Of a stretch of 64,000 nucleotides of DNA, positions 54,740-63,194 are shown one piece after another; within the stretch, counting starts at the first letter, position 1, and each line of letters starts with the position of its first letter. This DNA is from JAAXHB01 sp965214945 (GTDB taxonomy: Bacteria; Actinomycetota; Acidimicrobiia; Acidimicrobiales; Aldehydirespiratoraceae), in contig OZ244029.1 in the NCBI GenBank assembly GCA_965214945.1, positions 62,001 through 126,000 on the forward strand. Direction: 5' to 3'. The notes under the pieces were generated by a model. The model was not told where the DNA came from and did not search any database. It was given only the letters and a program-made list of their open reading frames with translations. The position numbers and the translations under genes were made by a program.

Positions 54740-55390
54740 ATGCTGGCGTGCCGGTGGGTCTTCCCTCCGGCGGAGAGCGCCACCGACAACGGTGTTGTAG
54801 GCGTCGGCGCCGACCTCGAGCCAGCCACGCTGCTGGCCGCGTACCGAAGCGGACTGTTCCCGATGCCGCTGATGTCCGAAGGTCCGATCGCCTGGTGGTC
54901 GCCTGACCCTCGCGGCGTGCTGAAACTCGGCGACCTGATCATCCGGAGGTCGCTGCGCCAATCCCGCCGACGTTTCGAGATACGGGTCGACACCGCCTTC
55001 GAGGCAGTGATCGACGCTTGCGCCGACCCGCGGCGGCCCCACGGCTGGATCGATAGCCAGATGCGATCCGCCTATGTCAGGCTCCATCGAGCCGGCTTTG
55101 TCCACAGCGTGGAATCGTGGCGGGGCGGCGAGCTGCTCGGCGGACTCTACGGCGTGGCCATCGGAGGGCTGTTCGCCGGGGAGTCGATGTTCCACACAGC
55201 CCCGGACGCCTCAAAGGCCGCGCTCGCAGCTCTGGTGGAGGGCCTGCGCGACGGTCATCCCCGGCTGATCGACGTGCAGTGGGCCACCGCGCACCTGCGT
55301 TCGCTCGGCGCCAGCCGTATTCCCCGACGCGAATACCTGCACCGCCTGCCGGAGCTGGTGGCCGCGCCGCCGCCGTCCATGTTCGCCTGA
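54740..55390 (+). CDS. aat: Leucyl/phenylalanyl-tRNA--protein transferase
   Basis: A 216-residue enzyme that adds Leu or Phe to proteins with N-terminal Lys/Arg (N-degron pathway). Marks: VGVGADLEPATLLAAYRSGLFPMPL, IAWWSPDPRGVL, WIDSQMRSAYVRLHRAGFVHSVESW and GLFAGESMFH. The ATG at 54740 (MLACRWVFPPAES) matches the usual start; an in-frame TTG at 54698 would add 14 residues without family support. Confidence 0.92.
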   Translation: MLACRWVFPPAESATDNGVVGVGADLEPATLLAAYRSGLFPMPLMSEGPIAWWSPDPRGVLKLGDLIIRRSLRQSRRRFEIRVDTAFEAVIDACADPRRPHGWIDSQMRSAYVRLHRAGFVHSVESWRGGELLGGLYGVAIGGLFAGESMFHTAPDASKAALAALVEGLRDGHPRLIDVQWATAHLRSLGASRIPRREYLHRLPELVAAPPPSMFA

Positions 55391-55474
55391 CACAACGCCG
55401 CCGAGCCGTCGACCAACGCCGAAGCCGCTTCAGCCGCCGACCAACGCCGAAGCCGTGAGGTCAGGCGAAGGCTG

Positions 55475-55684
55475 TCAGATCCAACCGCCGTATTGGGTTC
55501 TGCGACGCCATGGCCGCCCGGCGTAGCGCCATCGAGGCGACGGCTCGAGCGTGGTCGTCACCGGTGCGGTCGGCCACAGCAGCTCGTACGCGACACAGAT
55601 CGCGGCCCGCTCAGCTTCGGTCGCCTTCGGGGTGATCGACTCGATCACAACGTCGCCGGTGCCCACCGCGCCGCCTGAGTTCAA
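55475..55684 (-). CDS. Acyl-CoA carboxylase epsilon subunit-like protein
   Basis: A 69-residue protein. Its start overlaps the stop of the carboxyltransferase gene (ATGA). The sequence pattern, EAERAAICVAYELLWPTAP then a basic WRYAGRPWRRR end, fits the small AccE/PccE subunits that stabilise actinobacterial acyl-CoA carboxylases. Position is the strongest evidence. Confidence 0.72.
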   Translation of the reverse strand: MNSGGAVGTGDVVIESITPKATEAERAAICVAYELLWPTAPVTTTLEPSPRWRYAGRPWRRRTQYGGWI

Positions 55685-57222
55685 AGCGGTACGTTCCCGT
55701 GCTTGCGCTCGGGTATCTCCTCGCGCTTGGAGGCCAGCACTTGAAGTCCGGCTGCGATCTTCTGACGGGTCTGCGACGGCTCGATCACCTCATCCACGAA
55801 GCCGCGCTCGGCTGCTATGTAGGGGTTGGCCAGACGCTTCGTGTAGTCGTCTACCAGCTCCTGGCGTCGGGCTTCCGGGTCGGCAGCTTCGGCCAGCTCG
55901 CGCCGGTAGATGATTTCAACGGCACCCTGCGGGCCCATCACCGCTATTTCCGCGGACGGCCAGGCCAACGACAGGTCGGAGCCCACGCCCTTCGAATCCA
56001 TCACCACGTAGGCGCCGCCGTAGGCTTTGCGGGTTATCACCGAGATGCGCGGCACGGTCGCCTCACAGTAGGCGTAGAGCAGCTTGGCGCCGTGGCGGAT
56101 GATGCCGCCGTGCTCCTCGTCGACTCCGGGCAGAAAGCCGGGCACGTCCACGAACGTCACCAGCGGGATGTTGAACGCGTCGCAGGTCCGAACGAACCGG
56201 GCCGCCTTCTCGGCTGAGTCGATGTCGAGCACTCCGGCGAGCACCATCGGCTGGTTGCCCACCACGCCCACAGTTCGCCCGGCGATGCGGACGAAGCCGC
56301 ACACGACGCTACGGGCCCACGCGGCGTGGTACTCGAAGAAATGGCCGTCGTCGGCCACCTCGGTCACCACGGCCTTCATGTCATAGGGAACGCTGGGTCT
56401 GTCGGGCAGCAGCGCGTCGAGCGACGGGCAGAGCCGGCCGGGGTCGTCGTTGGACGCCAGTGACGGCGGCTGTTCCAGATTGTTAGACGGCAGGAACGAC
56501 AGCAGCGTTCTTACGTCGTCCAGAACATCGTGTTCGGTGTCGGCCACGAACGTGGCCACGCCCGACTTGGTGCTGTGGCTGGCGGCGCCGCCGAGGTCTT
56601 CGAGGGTCACCTCCTCACCGGTGACGGCCTTAACTACGTCGGGGCCGGTGATGAACATGTGCGACTTCTTGCGCACCATAAATATGAAGTCGGTCATCGC
56701 CGGGCTGTACACCGCGCCGCCGGCGCAAGGCCCGAGGATCACCGAGATCTGCGGCACCACACCCGACGCGGCCACGTTGCGGTAGAAGATGCCGCCGTAG
56801 CCGTCGAGCGACACGACTCCCTCTTGGATGCGGGCACCGGCGCCGTCGTTGAGCCCGATCATGGGTGCGCCAGTGGACAGCGACAGGTCCATCACCTTGT
56901 GGAGCTTCTCTGCGAACACCTCGCCGAGCGCGCCGCCCATCACGGTGAAGTCCTGGGCAAACACGAACACTTTGCGCCCGTCGATGGTGCCCCAGCCGGT
57001 GACCACACCGTCGGTGTAGGGTCGATCGGCCAGGCCTGCGGTATGGGCACGGTGCCGGGCCAGCATGTCGAGTTCGTGGAACGAGCCGGGGTCGAGCAAG
57101 TAGTCGATGCGCTCCCGAGCTAGCAGCTTCCCCTTTTCGTGCTGACGCTTGATGGCCCGTTCTGGCCCGGCACGCAGCGCCCGAGCCTTGCGTGTCCTCA
57201 GCTCTTCGAGCTTGTCTCGCAT
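55681..57222 (-). CDS. Acyl-CoA carboxylase beta (carboxyltransferase) subunit
   Basis: A 513-residue protein of the AccD/PccB family: RERIDYLLDPGSFHELD, GLNDGAGARIQEGVVSLDGYGGIF, PCAGGAVYSPAMTDF, and AYGGAYVVMDSKGVGSDLSLAWPSAEIAVMGPQGAVEIIYRREL. It transfers CO2 from biotin to an acyl-CoA, probably propionyl- or acetyl-CoA. Start at ATG 57222; upstream frame is not protein-like. The biotin-carrying alpha subunit is not in the window. Confidence 0.92.
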   Translation of the reverse strand: MRDKLEELRTRKARALRAGPERAIKRQHEKGKLLARERIDYLLDPGSFHELDMLARHRAHTAGLADRPYTDGVVTGWGTIDGRKVFVFAQDFTVMGGALGEVFAEKLHKVMDLSLSTGAPMIGLNDGAGARIQEGVVSLDGYGGIFYRNVAASGVVPQISVILGPCAGGAVYSPAMTDFIFMVRKKSHMFITGPDVVKAVTGEEVTLEDLGGAASHSTKSGVATFVADTEHDVLDDVRTLLSFLPSNNLEQPPSLASNDDPGRLCPSLDALLPDRPSVPYDMKAVVTEVADDGHFFEYHAAWARSVVCGFVRIAGRTVGVVGNQPMVLAGVLDIDSAEKAARFVRTCDAFNIPLVTFVDVPGFLPGVDEEHGGIIRHGAKLLYAYCEATVPRISVITRKAYGGAYVVMDSKGVGSDLSLAWPSAEIAVMGPQGAVEIIYRRELAEAADPEARRQELVDDYTKRLANPYIAAERGFVDEVIEPSQTRQKIAAGLQVLASKREEIPERKHGNVPL

Positions 57223-57292
57223 AGATACGTCGGCCACGGCGCCACAGACTACATGCGCTGCGGCGGCGGCTTGTAGCTTGTAACCTGCAGTT

Positions 57293-58012
57293 GTGAGTGG
57301 ACAAGCCATGCCATCGGCGCAGAACAGACCGCAGACCGTCGGGCCTCCTTCGAAGCGCACACGAGTGCGCCGCGCCGCCGCACGGGCCCGCTATGACAAG
57401 GCCGACGTGATACGCGTCCTCCGCTCCGGGCTCATCGCCCATGTTGGCGTGACAACGCCCGACGGCCCGTTGGTGCTGCCCATGGCTTACGGCCTGGACG
57501 ACCGACGGCTCTACCTCCACGGGGCTGCCGCCAACCACCTGCTCAAAACCGGCGACGGCCAAGACGTCTGCGTGACCGTCACCCATCTGGACGGGCTGGT
57601 GATGGCTCGGACACCGTTCCAGAACTCGATGAACTACCGCTCGGCGGTGGTTCGTGGACCGGCTCGGCGCATCACCGACGACCAGCGCAAGCTCTATGCC
57701 CTCGAGCTTATTACCGACCACGTGGTGGCTAACTGGGATACAACACGACCGCCGTCGCGGATCGATCTGCGCAAGACGTTGGTTTTGGAAGTGCCTTTGG
57801 ATGAGGCGTCGGCGAAGGTCCGAACCGGCGACCCCCTCGACAAGCCCGACGACATGGCCGGCCCGTGGTGGGCCGGCCTCGTGTCCATCACCACCCGCTT
57901 CGGGCAACCGGTGGCAGCGGCCGATCTCAGCGGTGACATCGCTCCGCCCGCGTCGATCACAGCGCTTGCCGGCTGCACCCCCGACGAGCGGCCCAGCCTA
58001 GCGTCAGGCTAA
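57293..58012 (+). CDS. Pyridoxamine 5'-phosphate oxidase-like FMN-binding protein
   Basis: A 239-residue flavin-binding split-barrel protein: VIRVLRSGLIAHVGVTTPDGPLVLPMAYGLDDRRLYLHGAAANHLL and FQNSMNYRSAVVRGPARRI fit the PNPOx-like family 2 (Nim-type). It is probably a flavin- or heme-handling protein, not true PdxH. GTG 57293 or ATG 57308 can be the start. It is divergent from the carboxylase gene. Confidence 0.82.
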   Translation: MSGQAMPSAQNRPQTVGPPSKRTRVRRAAARARYDKADVIRVLRSGLIAHVGVTTPDGPLVLPMAYGLDDRRLYLHGAAANHLLKTGDGQDVCVTVTHLDGLVMARTPFQNSMNYRSAVVRGPARRITDDQRKLYALELITDHVVANWDTTRPPSRIDLRKTLVLEVPLDEASAKVRTGDPLDKPDDMAGPWWAGLVSITTRFGQPVAAADLSGDIAPPASITALAGCTPDERPSLASG

Positions 58013-58147
58013 CAGTTCACAGGCTGGCAGTTCGCGGCCGTGCAGGCTGCGTGACCACCGGCCCCCGCGGCCGCGGGCGCGACGAAGGATGGCTCAGCCA
58101 TGCGACTGCGGGATCTGGCCGGATGGCGCGCAGGCGACTCGGCCGGG

Positions 58148-59287
58148 TCAGCGCAAGGCTCTGAAGGCGGCTCGCATCTCGGCTGCGAACAGCTCGGGCT
58201 GCTCGAAGGCGGCAAAGTGGCCACCTGCTTCTAGCTCGTTCCAGTAGCGGATGTCGGTGTAGCGGGTAGCGGCCCAGCGCTGGCTGGCGCGGATGATCTC
58301 GTTGGGAAAGATGCTGCACGCTGTCGGCATGTCCACGGTGCCCGCGGCGAAGTCGGCGAAGCTCTCCCAGTACAGCCTCGCTGCGGACGCGCCGCTGGCG
58401 GTGAACCAGTACACCGACACGTTATCGAGCAGCTCGTCTCGGCCGAAGCAGTCCTCGGGGCTTGCGCCGCGGTCGCTCCACGCCCAGAACTTCTCCAGAA
58501 TCCACGCCGCAAGACCCGCGGGCGAGTCGACCAGGCTGTAGCCGATGGTCTGAGGCCGGGTGGACTGCTGTTTGGAGTAACCCGAGTCCCATCTGTCGTA
58601 ATGGCCGAGTGACTCCAGCGCCGCCGTCTCGATGAGCGTGGGGCTTTCAAGCACCTCAGGCGGAGGCCCCGCCACGGGCATGTTGGTGTGGATCGCCCGA
58701 CACGCCCCCAGGTTCTGCATCCCGATCTGCGTGACGACCGCCGAGCCCCAGTCGCCGCCCTGGGCTGCGTAGTCGTCGTAGCCGAGGCGGCGCATCAGCA
58801 CGTCCCACATTTGGGCGATCTGCGCCACGCCGACGCCAGACTCCGCGGGCTTGTCGCTCCAGGCGTAGCCCGGCAGCGACGGCAGCACCAGATGGAACGC
58901 GTCGGACGCTTCGCCGCCGTGCGCCTGAGGGTTCACCAGCGGGTCGATCACCTTGGCGAACTCCACTATCGAGCCGGGCCATCCGTGGGTGACGATCATC
59001 GGCAGCGCATCGTCGTGAGGCGAGCGGATGTGCTGGAAGTGGACGCCGATGCAGTTCAGATCAGTGATGAAGTTGGGCCGGGCGTTCAGCTGGGCCTCAC
59101 AGCGCCGCCAGTCGTAGTCCTCCGCCCAGTACTCGCACACCTCTTGCAGATAGTCCAGCGGGATGCCCTGCGACCAGTCGTCGACGGGCTCGGGCTCAGG
59201 CCAGCGGGTGCGCCGCAGCCGGGCGCGCAGATCGTCGATCTCCGCATCGGCCACCGCAATCGTGAACGGCCGGATCTCAGTGCTCAT
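58148..59287 (-). CDS. Epoxide hydrolase (EphB/juvenile hormone-type)
   Basis: A 379-residue alpha/beta hydrolase with an N-terminal epoxide hydrolase domain (RPFTIAVADAEIDDLRARLRRTRWPEPEPVDDWSQGIPLDYL). Oxyanion motif HGWPGS, nucleophile Asp in GGDWGS, and the C-terminal histidine in EAGGHFAAFEQPEL are in place. It opens an epoxide with water, likely for detoxication or lipid breakdown. ATG 59287 is the start; upstream codons are not protein-like. Confidence 0.9.
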   Translation of the reverse strand: MSTEIRPFTIAVADAEIDDLRARLRRTRWPEPEPVDDWSQGIPLDYLQEVCEYWAEDYDWRRCEAQLNARPNFITDLNCIGVHFQHIRSPHDDALPMIVTHGWPGSIVEFAKVIDPLVNPQAHGGEASDAFHLVLPSLPGYAWSDKPAESGVGVAQIAQMWDVLMRRLGYDDYAAQGGDWGSAVVTQIGMQNLGACRAIHTNMPVAGPPPEVLESPTLIETAALESLGHYDRWDSGYSKQQSTRPQTIGYSLVDSPAGLAAWILEKFWAWSDRGASPEDCFGRDELLDNVSVYWFTASGASAARLYWESFADFAAGTVDMPTACSIFPNEIIRASQRWAATRYTDIRYWNELEAGGHFAAFEQPELFAAEMRAAFRALR

Positions 59288-59409
59288 ATCTGCAGGGTAG
59301 TGAAGCACCTCATCTGCCCTGACAGCAGGTGGCGACTGCGCGATGCCTCGGGCTTCTTGGGCTCGCACGGGCCTGTCGGAGGTGACCGGCTTGGCGTAGC
59401 ATCGCGGCA

Positions 59410-60504
59410 GTGGACCTGCCCGTGATGCCCCCGGTGAAGCCGATGCTTGCCAGGGCCGTCAAGAATATCCCTGCGGGCGATCTGGCTTTTGAGCCGAAAT
59501 GGGACGGCTTCCGCTGCATCGTGTTCCGCGACGGCAGCGAGGTGTTCATCGGCAGCCGCAACACGCGTCCGCTGGCCCGCTACTTTCCCGAGTTGATCGA
59601 CCCTCTCAAGGAGGCGCTTCCCGAGCGGGCCGTGGTAGACGGCGAGATCATCGTGAGGGTGGACGATCACCTCGCGTTCGACGCCTTGCAGCAGCGCATC
59701 CATCCCGCCGCAAGCAGAGTGACGCGGCTGGCGGGCGAGACACCGGCGGAGCTGGTGGTCTTCGATGTGCTGGCCTTGGGCCGCGCCGATCTAATGGGCG
59801 AGCCTTTCCGTCGGCGCCGCCAGACGATCGAAGCCATGGCGGGCGCTTTCGAGGCTCCAGTTCATTTGGCCCCGTCCACACTGAAGCGTTCGACGGCACT
59901 TGACTGGCACACCCGTTTCGAGGGCGCCGGTCTGGACGGACTGATCGCCAAACCCCGCGAAGGTATTTACTTGCCCAACAAGAGGTCGCAGTTAAAGCTG
60001 AAACACTCCCGCACCCTAGATGTGGTGGTCGCCGGCTACCGCCGCCATGCCGACGGCAAAGGCGTGGGATCGCTATTGGTGGGACTCTACGGCGACGACG
60101 GCCGGCTGCATCACTGCGGCGTGGCGGCCAGCTTCACTGCGCTCCGGCGTGCCAAGCTGGCCGAAAAGCTGGCTCCGTATGCGCTCACCACTGCGCAGGA
60201 ACGCGCCCAGCATCCGTGGGCCGACTGGATGGATCCGCAGGCTCACGACTCCGGGCCGCTCATGCCGGGTGCCCCGAACCGCTGGTCGGCGCAGCGTGGC
60301 ACAGGGCCGTGGATGCCTCTGCACATCGAGCTTGTGGCCGAGGTGAAATACGAGGCCATGCTCAACGGCCGGTTCCGGGGCACGACGCGCCTCGTGCGAT
60401 GGCGTCGCGGACGCACTCCCGAGTCCTGCGATTTCAACCAGGTGGAGGCACCCGCACCCGTCGGCATCAGCGAAGTGCTAGCAGCCTCCCTAAGAGCCCT
60501 ATAA
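59410..60504 (+). CDS. ATP-dependent DNA ligase (LigC-type)
   Basis: A 364-residue ligase. The adenylation motif EPKWDGFRC contains the probable nucleophile Lys30; FIGSRNTRPLARYFPEL, VVDGEIIV, FEGAGLDGLIAKP and LKLKHSRTLDVVVAGYR are motifs III to V. The OB domain ends the chain. Size and motifs fit actinobacterial LigC ligases used in base excision repair or NHEJ backup. No ku or LigD gene is nearby. GTG start. Confidence 0.9.
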   Translation: MDLPVMPPVKPMLARAVKNIPAGDLAFEPKWDGFRCIVFRDGSEVFIGSRNTRPLARYFPELIDPLKEALPERAVVDGEIIVRVDDHLAFDALQQRIHPAASRVTRLAGETPAELVVFDVLALGRADLMGEPFRRRRQTIEAMAGAFEAPVHLAPSTLKRSTALDWHTRFEGAGLDGLIAKPREGIYLPNKRSQLKLKHSRTLDVVVAGYRRHADGKGVGSLLVGLYGDDGRLHHCGVAASFTALRRAKLAEKLAPYALTTAQERAQHPWADWMDPQAHDSGPLMPGAPNRWSAQRGTGPWMPLHIELVAEVKYEAMLNGRFRGTTRLVRWRRGRTPESCDFNQVEAPAPVGISEVLAASLRAL

Positions 60505-60508
60505 CCGC

Positions 60509-61465
60509 TCAACCGCGATTCATCTTCCCCCCGGCGGCAAGCCTTTCAACTACGCCACCGAGACCGCCCTCGTCGCTCTCGTGTCCCTCGTCCTCATGCC
60601 GCTGACCGATGCGACCCTCAATCTTTTGACAGTCAAGGCTCGGACATGCCGCTGCTTCAAGCCGCTTCATTAGTTTGCGCTTCATTTCTACGACATATGG
60701 CCTATGGATTTCGATGCCTATGGCTTGTCGTCCTCTCTCAATCGCCGCAAACGCCGTGGTGCCTGAGCCGATGAACGGATCAAGTACCGTGTCGCCGCGA
60801 TCTGTGAACAGATCAATGAACCAACCCGGCAGCCACTGGGGATATACTGCGCTGTGGTTGCGATTGCCGCACTCCGTGGCACCATGAAGCACATTTGTCG
60901 GATAGACCAACTTGCGGCCTTTCCAGTTCTTGATACGTTTCCCGAACCCGCTGCCCACCTTTGATTCATCGCGCTGATGATCGGTGACGCTGAGATTGCG
61001 CATGCGTCTGTCGTACCAATCTCCAACCGGCACCATAACCGCTTCCTGGTTCATCTTGAACTTCCGCTGCTTGTTGAACTGCAATATGCGCTCCCAAGCG
61101 TTCCGGAAACGGTTGGGCCACTTTCCCGGATAGCAGTTCTTCTTGTGCCAGATAAACTCCTCCGTCCAAAGCCAGCCGCGCTTTCTAAGCTCTAAAATAA
61201 GCTCCAAGACATAGGTATGTCGCTCCCCTTTGATGGCTGGTTCCTTGATATTCAAGATGAAAGTTCCGCTTGGCTTGAGCACGCGGTAAAGCTCATCCGC
61301 GATCGGTGCAAACCACTCAACATACTGATCAGGTTTGATTCCGCCGTAGGTGGCAGCGCGCTGATTGGCATAAGGGGGTGACGTTACAACCAGGTCCACA
61401 CTCTCCGATCGGAGCTTGGCTAACTCAATGCGACAATCACCGCAAAATAACTCAACCTGCTCCAT
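60509..61465 (-). CDS. Type II DNA methyltransferase (second of two)
   Basis: A 318-residue N4-cytosine/N6-adenine methyltransferase: TSPPYA at 28-33 (catalytic motif IV) and, C-terminal to it, DPFIGSGTTAFAAIERGR (SAM motif I), the order of the beta group. ATG 61465 is preferred to a GTG at 61489. The last 40 residues are Glu/Gly-rich (RHEDEGHESDEGGLGG). It is the last gene of the R-M operon, 26 bases after the endonuclease remnant. Codon use is less GC-rich than the neighbours. Confidence 0.87.
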   Translation of the reverse strand: MEQVELFCGDCRIELAKLRSESVDLVVTSPPYANQRAATYGGIKPDQYVEWFAPIADELYRVLKPSGTFILNIKEPAIKGERHTYVLELILELRKRGWLWTEEFIWHKKNCYPGKWPNRFRNAWERILQFNKQRKFKMNQEAVMVPVGDWYDRRMRNLSVTDHQRDESKVGSGFGKRIKNWKGRKLVYPTNVLHGATECGNRNHSAVYPQWLPGWFIDLFTDRGDTVLDPFIGSGTTAFAAIERGRQAIGIEIHRPYVVEMKRKLMKRLEAAACPSLDCQKIEGRIGQRHEDEGHESDEGGLGGVVERLAAGGKMNRG

Positions 61466-61491
61466 ACTATTCGGCTCTGCCGGTCTCACAG

Positions 61492-61996
61492 TCAGCTACA
61501 GTTGATCTCAGGCACTCTCCACTGTGCCTTAGCGCGTAGTTTCTTGTAGCTAACCCTAACCCTGAAGTCTTCTCCACGTGTCGGGGCATTGCGGCCAGCA
61601 AGCCATATCCCGTCATTGGCATGTGGGTTGTAGCGATTCTGTAACTTTCCGTTGGGGATGAGACATCTGAATTGTGGCTGTTCGATCGTCCTGTTTTTCT
61701 GCTTTGGTATCAACCATTAGAGCAACCTTATGAGCCTCAGGCAGGAAGATATACACGGCTTTCTTGAGATCTACTTTTCCGTAGAGCCGCTCTCGAAACC
61801 CAGACACTCCCATCATCTCAACGGCCTCGCGGGTGACATCTTCGGCAATATCTGAAGGCAGATCTGTTTCTTCCCGGAAGATGATTTTGGCCTGTTCCTG
61901 ATAATCGGTGATCGCCTGAACTACAATGGACAAAGCCGTTTGCTCCAAGTACTCTAGCTTGTCAAGCTCTTGCTCGGTAGGCTGCTTAAGCAGCAT
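61492..61996 (-). pseudogene. SfiI-family restriction endonuclease with central deletion and frameshift
   Basis: The first part (ATG 61996) matches SfiI: EQELDKLEYLEQTALSIVVQAI, IAEDVTREAVEMMGV, and the active-site VDTKAEK, then ATIQMS. The frame is lost near 61650. In another frame the C-terminal part follows at once: CLIPNGKLQNRYNPHANDG and GRNAPTRGEDFRVRVSYKKLRAKAQWRV. About 60 residues that SfiI has between these two parts are missing. So the nuclease is almost certainly inactive. Its start overlaps the first methyltransferase by 11 bases. Confidence 0.78.
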
Positions 61997-63020
61997 TAGT
62001 GCGGCGCTTGGCGATTCGCGCGTATTCGGGGTCGAGGTCGATGCCGAGCCATTGCCTGCCGAGCCGCTTGGCCACAGCGGTGGTCGTGCCGGAGCCGACG
62101 AACGGGTCCAGCACAGCACCGTCAACCGGGGAAAACAGCCGGATCACTCGCGCGGCCAGCTCTTCAGGAAACTCGGCCTCGTGGCGATCATTGCGCCGAA
62201 CCGAGCGGATGTCCCACACACCTCTCGACCCCCACTCCGACCATTCAGCGGCGCTCAAACGATCTCGATCATATACTGTCACGCCGGGTCGCCAGAACAC
62301 GAAGACATGCTCAAACTCATCCACCGCGCGATAGGAGTTGGAATGCCACCTGCTGTTGGCCCAGCATGGATCCTTGTGCCAGACACGCTGATCGTAGAGG
62401 TAGAATCCGGCCTCTTCCGCCCACGACACCACCATGGAACCCGTCAACAACACCTTCGTAGGAATGGCATGTTTGCCTCCGCGGACATTGTTGCCCTCAA
62501 GTCGGCGTTGGACAGTCTGCTCGCTGCAACCCAGCAGGCTCGCTAGTTCATGTCGATTGGCTGTGGGATTCTTCTGTTTGGCTGAGATTACTTGTTCTCG
62601 TGTGACGGGGCAGGTCTTGCGGCGCACATTGTCGGCCTGGAACCTGGGCATATCCCGGTCTGGGAAACACAAAATATCGCCAATGTTGACTACCATGAAG
62701 CCGCCCGACTTAATGATCCTCAAATGGCAACGGATCACGTCTCGCATGAGTCTGCACCAGTCGTCAAATGACAAGTGCCTTTCGTAGGACTTGCCGACAC
62801 AGTAGGGCGGCGACCAGAAGCTCAGATCGATGCACGCCTCCGGGAGTTCAGCCAGGCCGTCGCGGGCATCGCCGGTCACTATCCGGTTGAAGACCGGGTC
62901 ATGTACGTTGACGCTGTGCGTCGTCTTGTGATCGGGCTCAAGCACGGAGAGGGCGAGTTGCGGGCTGTCGTTCCAACCCCCGGTTTCGCGTTCCTGCTCG
63001 GTCAGATAGCCGTCGGCCAT
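61986..63020 (-). CDS. Type II DNA methyltransferase with internal helix-turn-helix (first of two)
   Basis: A 344-residue beta-group methyltransferase: SPPYC at 70-74 (motif IV, SPPY typical of N4-cytosine enzymes) and DPFVGSGTTTAVAKRLGRQWLGIDLD near the end (motif I). Between them, about residues 135-180, is a helix-turn-helix-like insertion (NRHELASLLGCSEQTVQRRLEG) that may help recognise the target or regulate its own gene. It leads the R-M operon; ATG lies close behind a TA-rich TACGGTTTGGTATATGG, possibly a leaderless start. Confidence 0.86.
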   Translation of the reverse strand: MADGYLTEQERETGGWNDSPQLALSVLEPDHKTTHSVNVHDPVFNRIVTGDARDGLAELPEACIDLSFWSPPYCVGKSYERHLSFDDWCRLMRDVIRCHLRIIKSGGFMVVNIGDILCFPDRDMPRFQADNVRRKTCPVTREQVISAKQKNPTANRHELASLLGCSEQTVQRRLEGNNVRGGKHAIPTKVLLTGSMVVSWAEEAGFYLYDQRVWHKDPCWANSRWHSNSYRAVDEFEHVFVFWRPGVTVYDRDRLSAAEWSEWGSRGVWDIRSVRRNDRHEAEFPEELAARVIRLFSPVDGAVLDPFVGSGTTTAVAKRLGRQWLGIDLDPEYARIAKRRTNAA

Positions 63021-63194
63021 ATACCAAACCGTACCAGAGCACTGTAACAGACCCGCTGATGGCCGGTGCCGCAGGAGACGGAAGGCTGCTCATGGCTCAC
63101 TCGACGAGAGTTACGCGACCGCCGATCGAACCAGCGGTGCTCGACTTCGGGGGGCGTTTGCGATGTCGACTGACCACGAGAAGCAGGCGGGCCG
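63021..63194. other. Gap before the methyltransferase operon
   Basis: 174 bases between the exonuclease end and the methyltransferase start hold the promoter region; no gene is visible. Confidence 0.3.
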
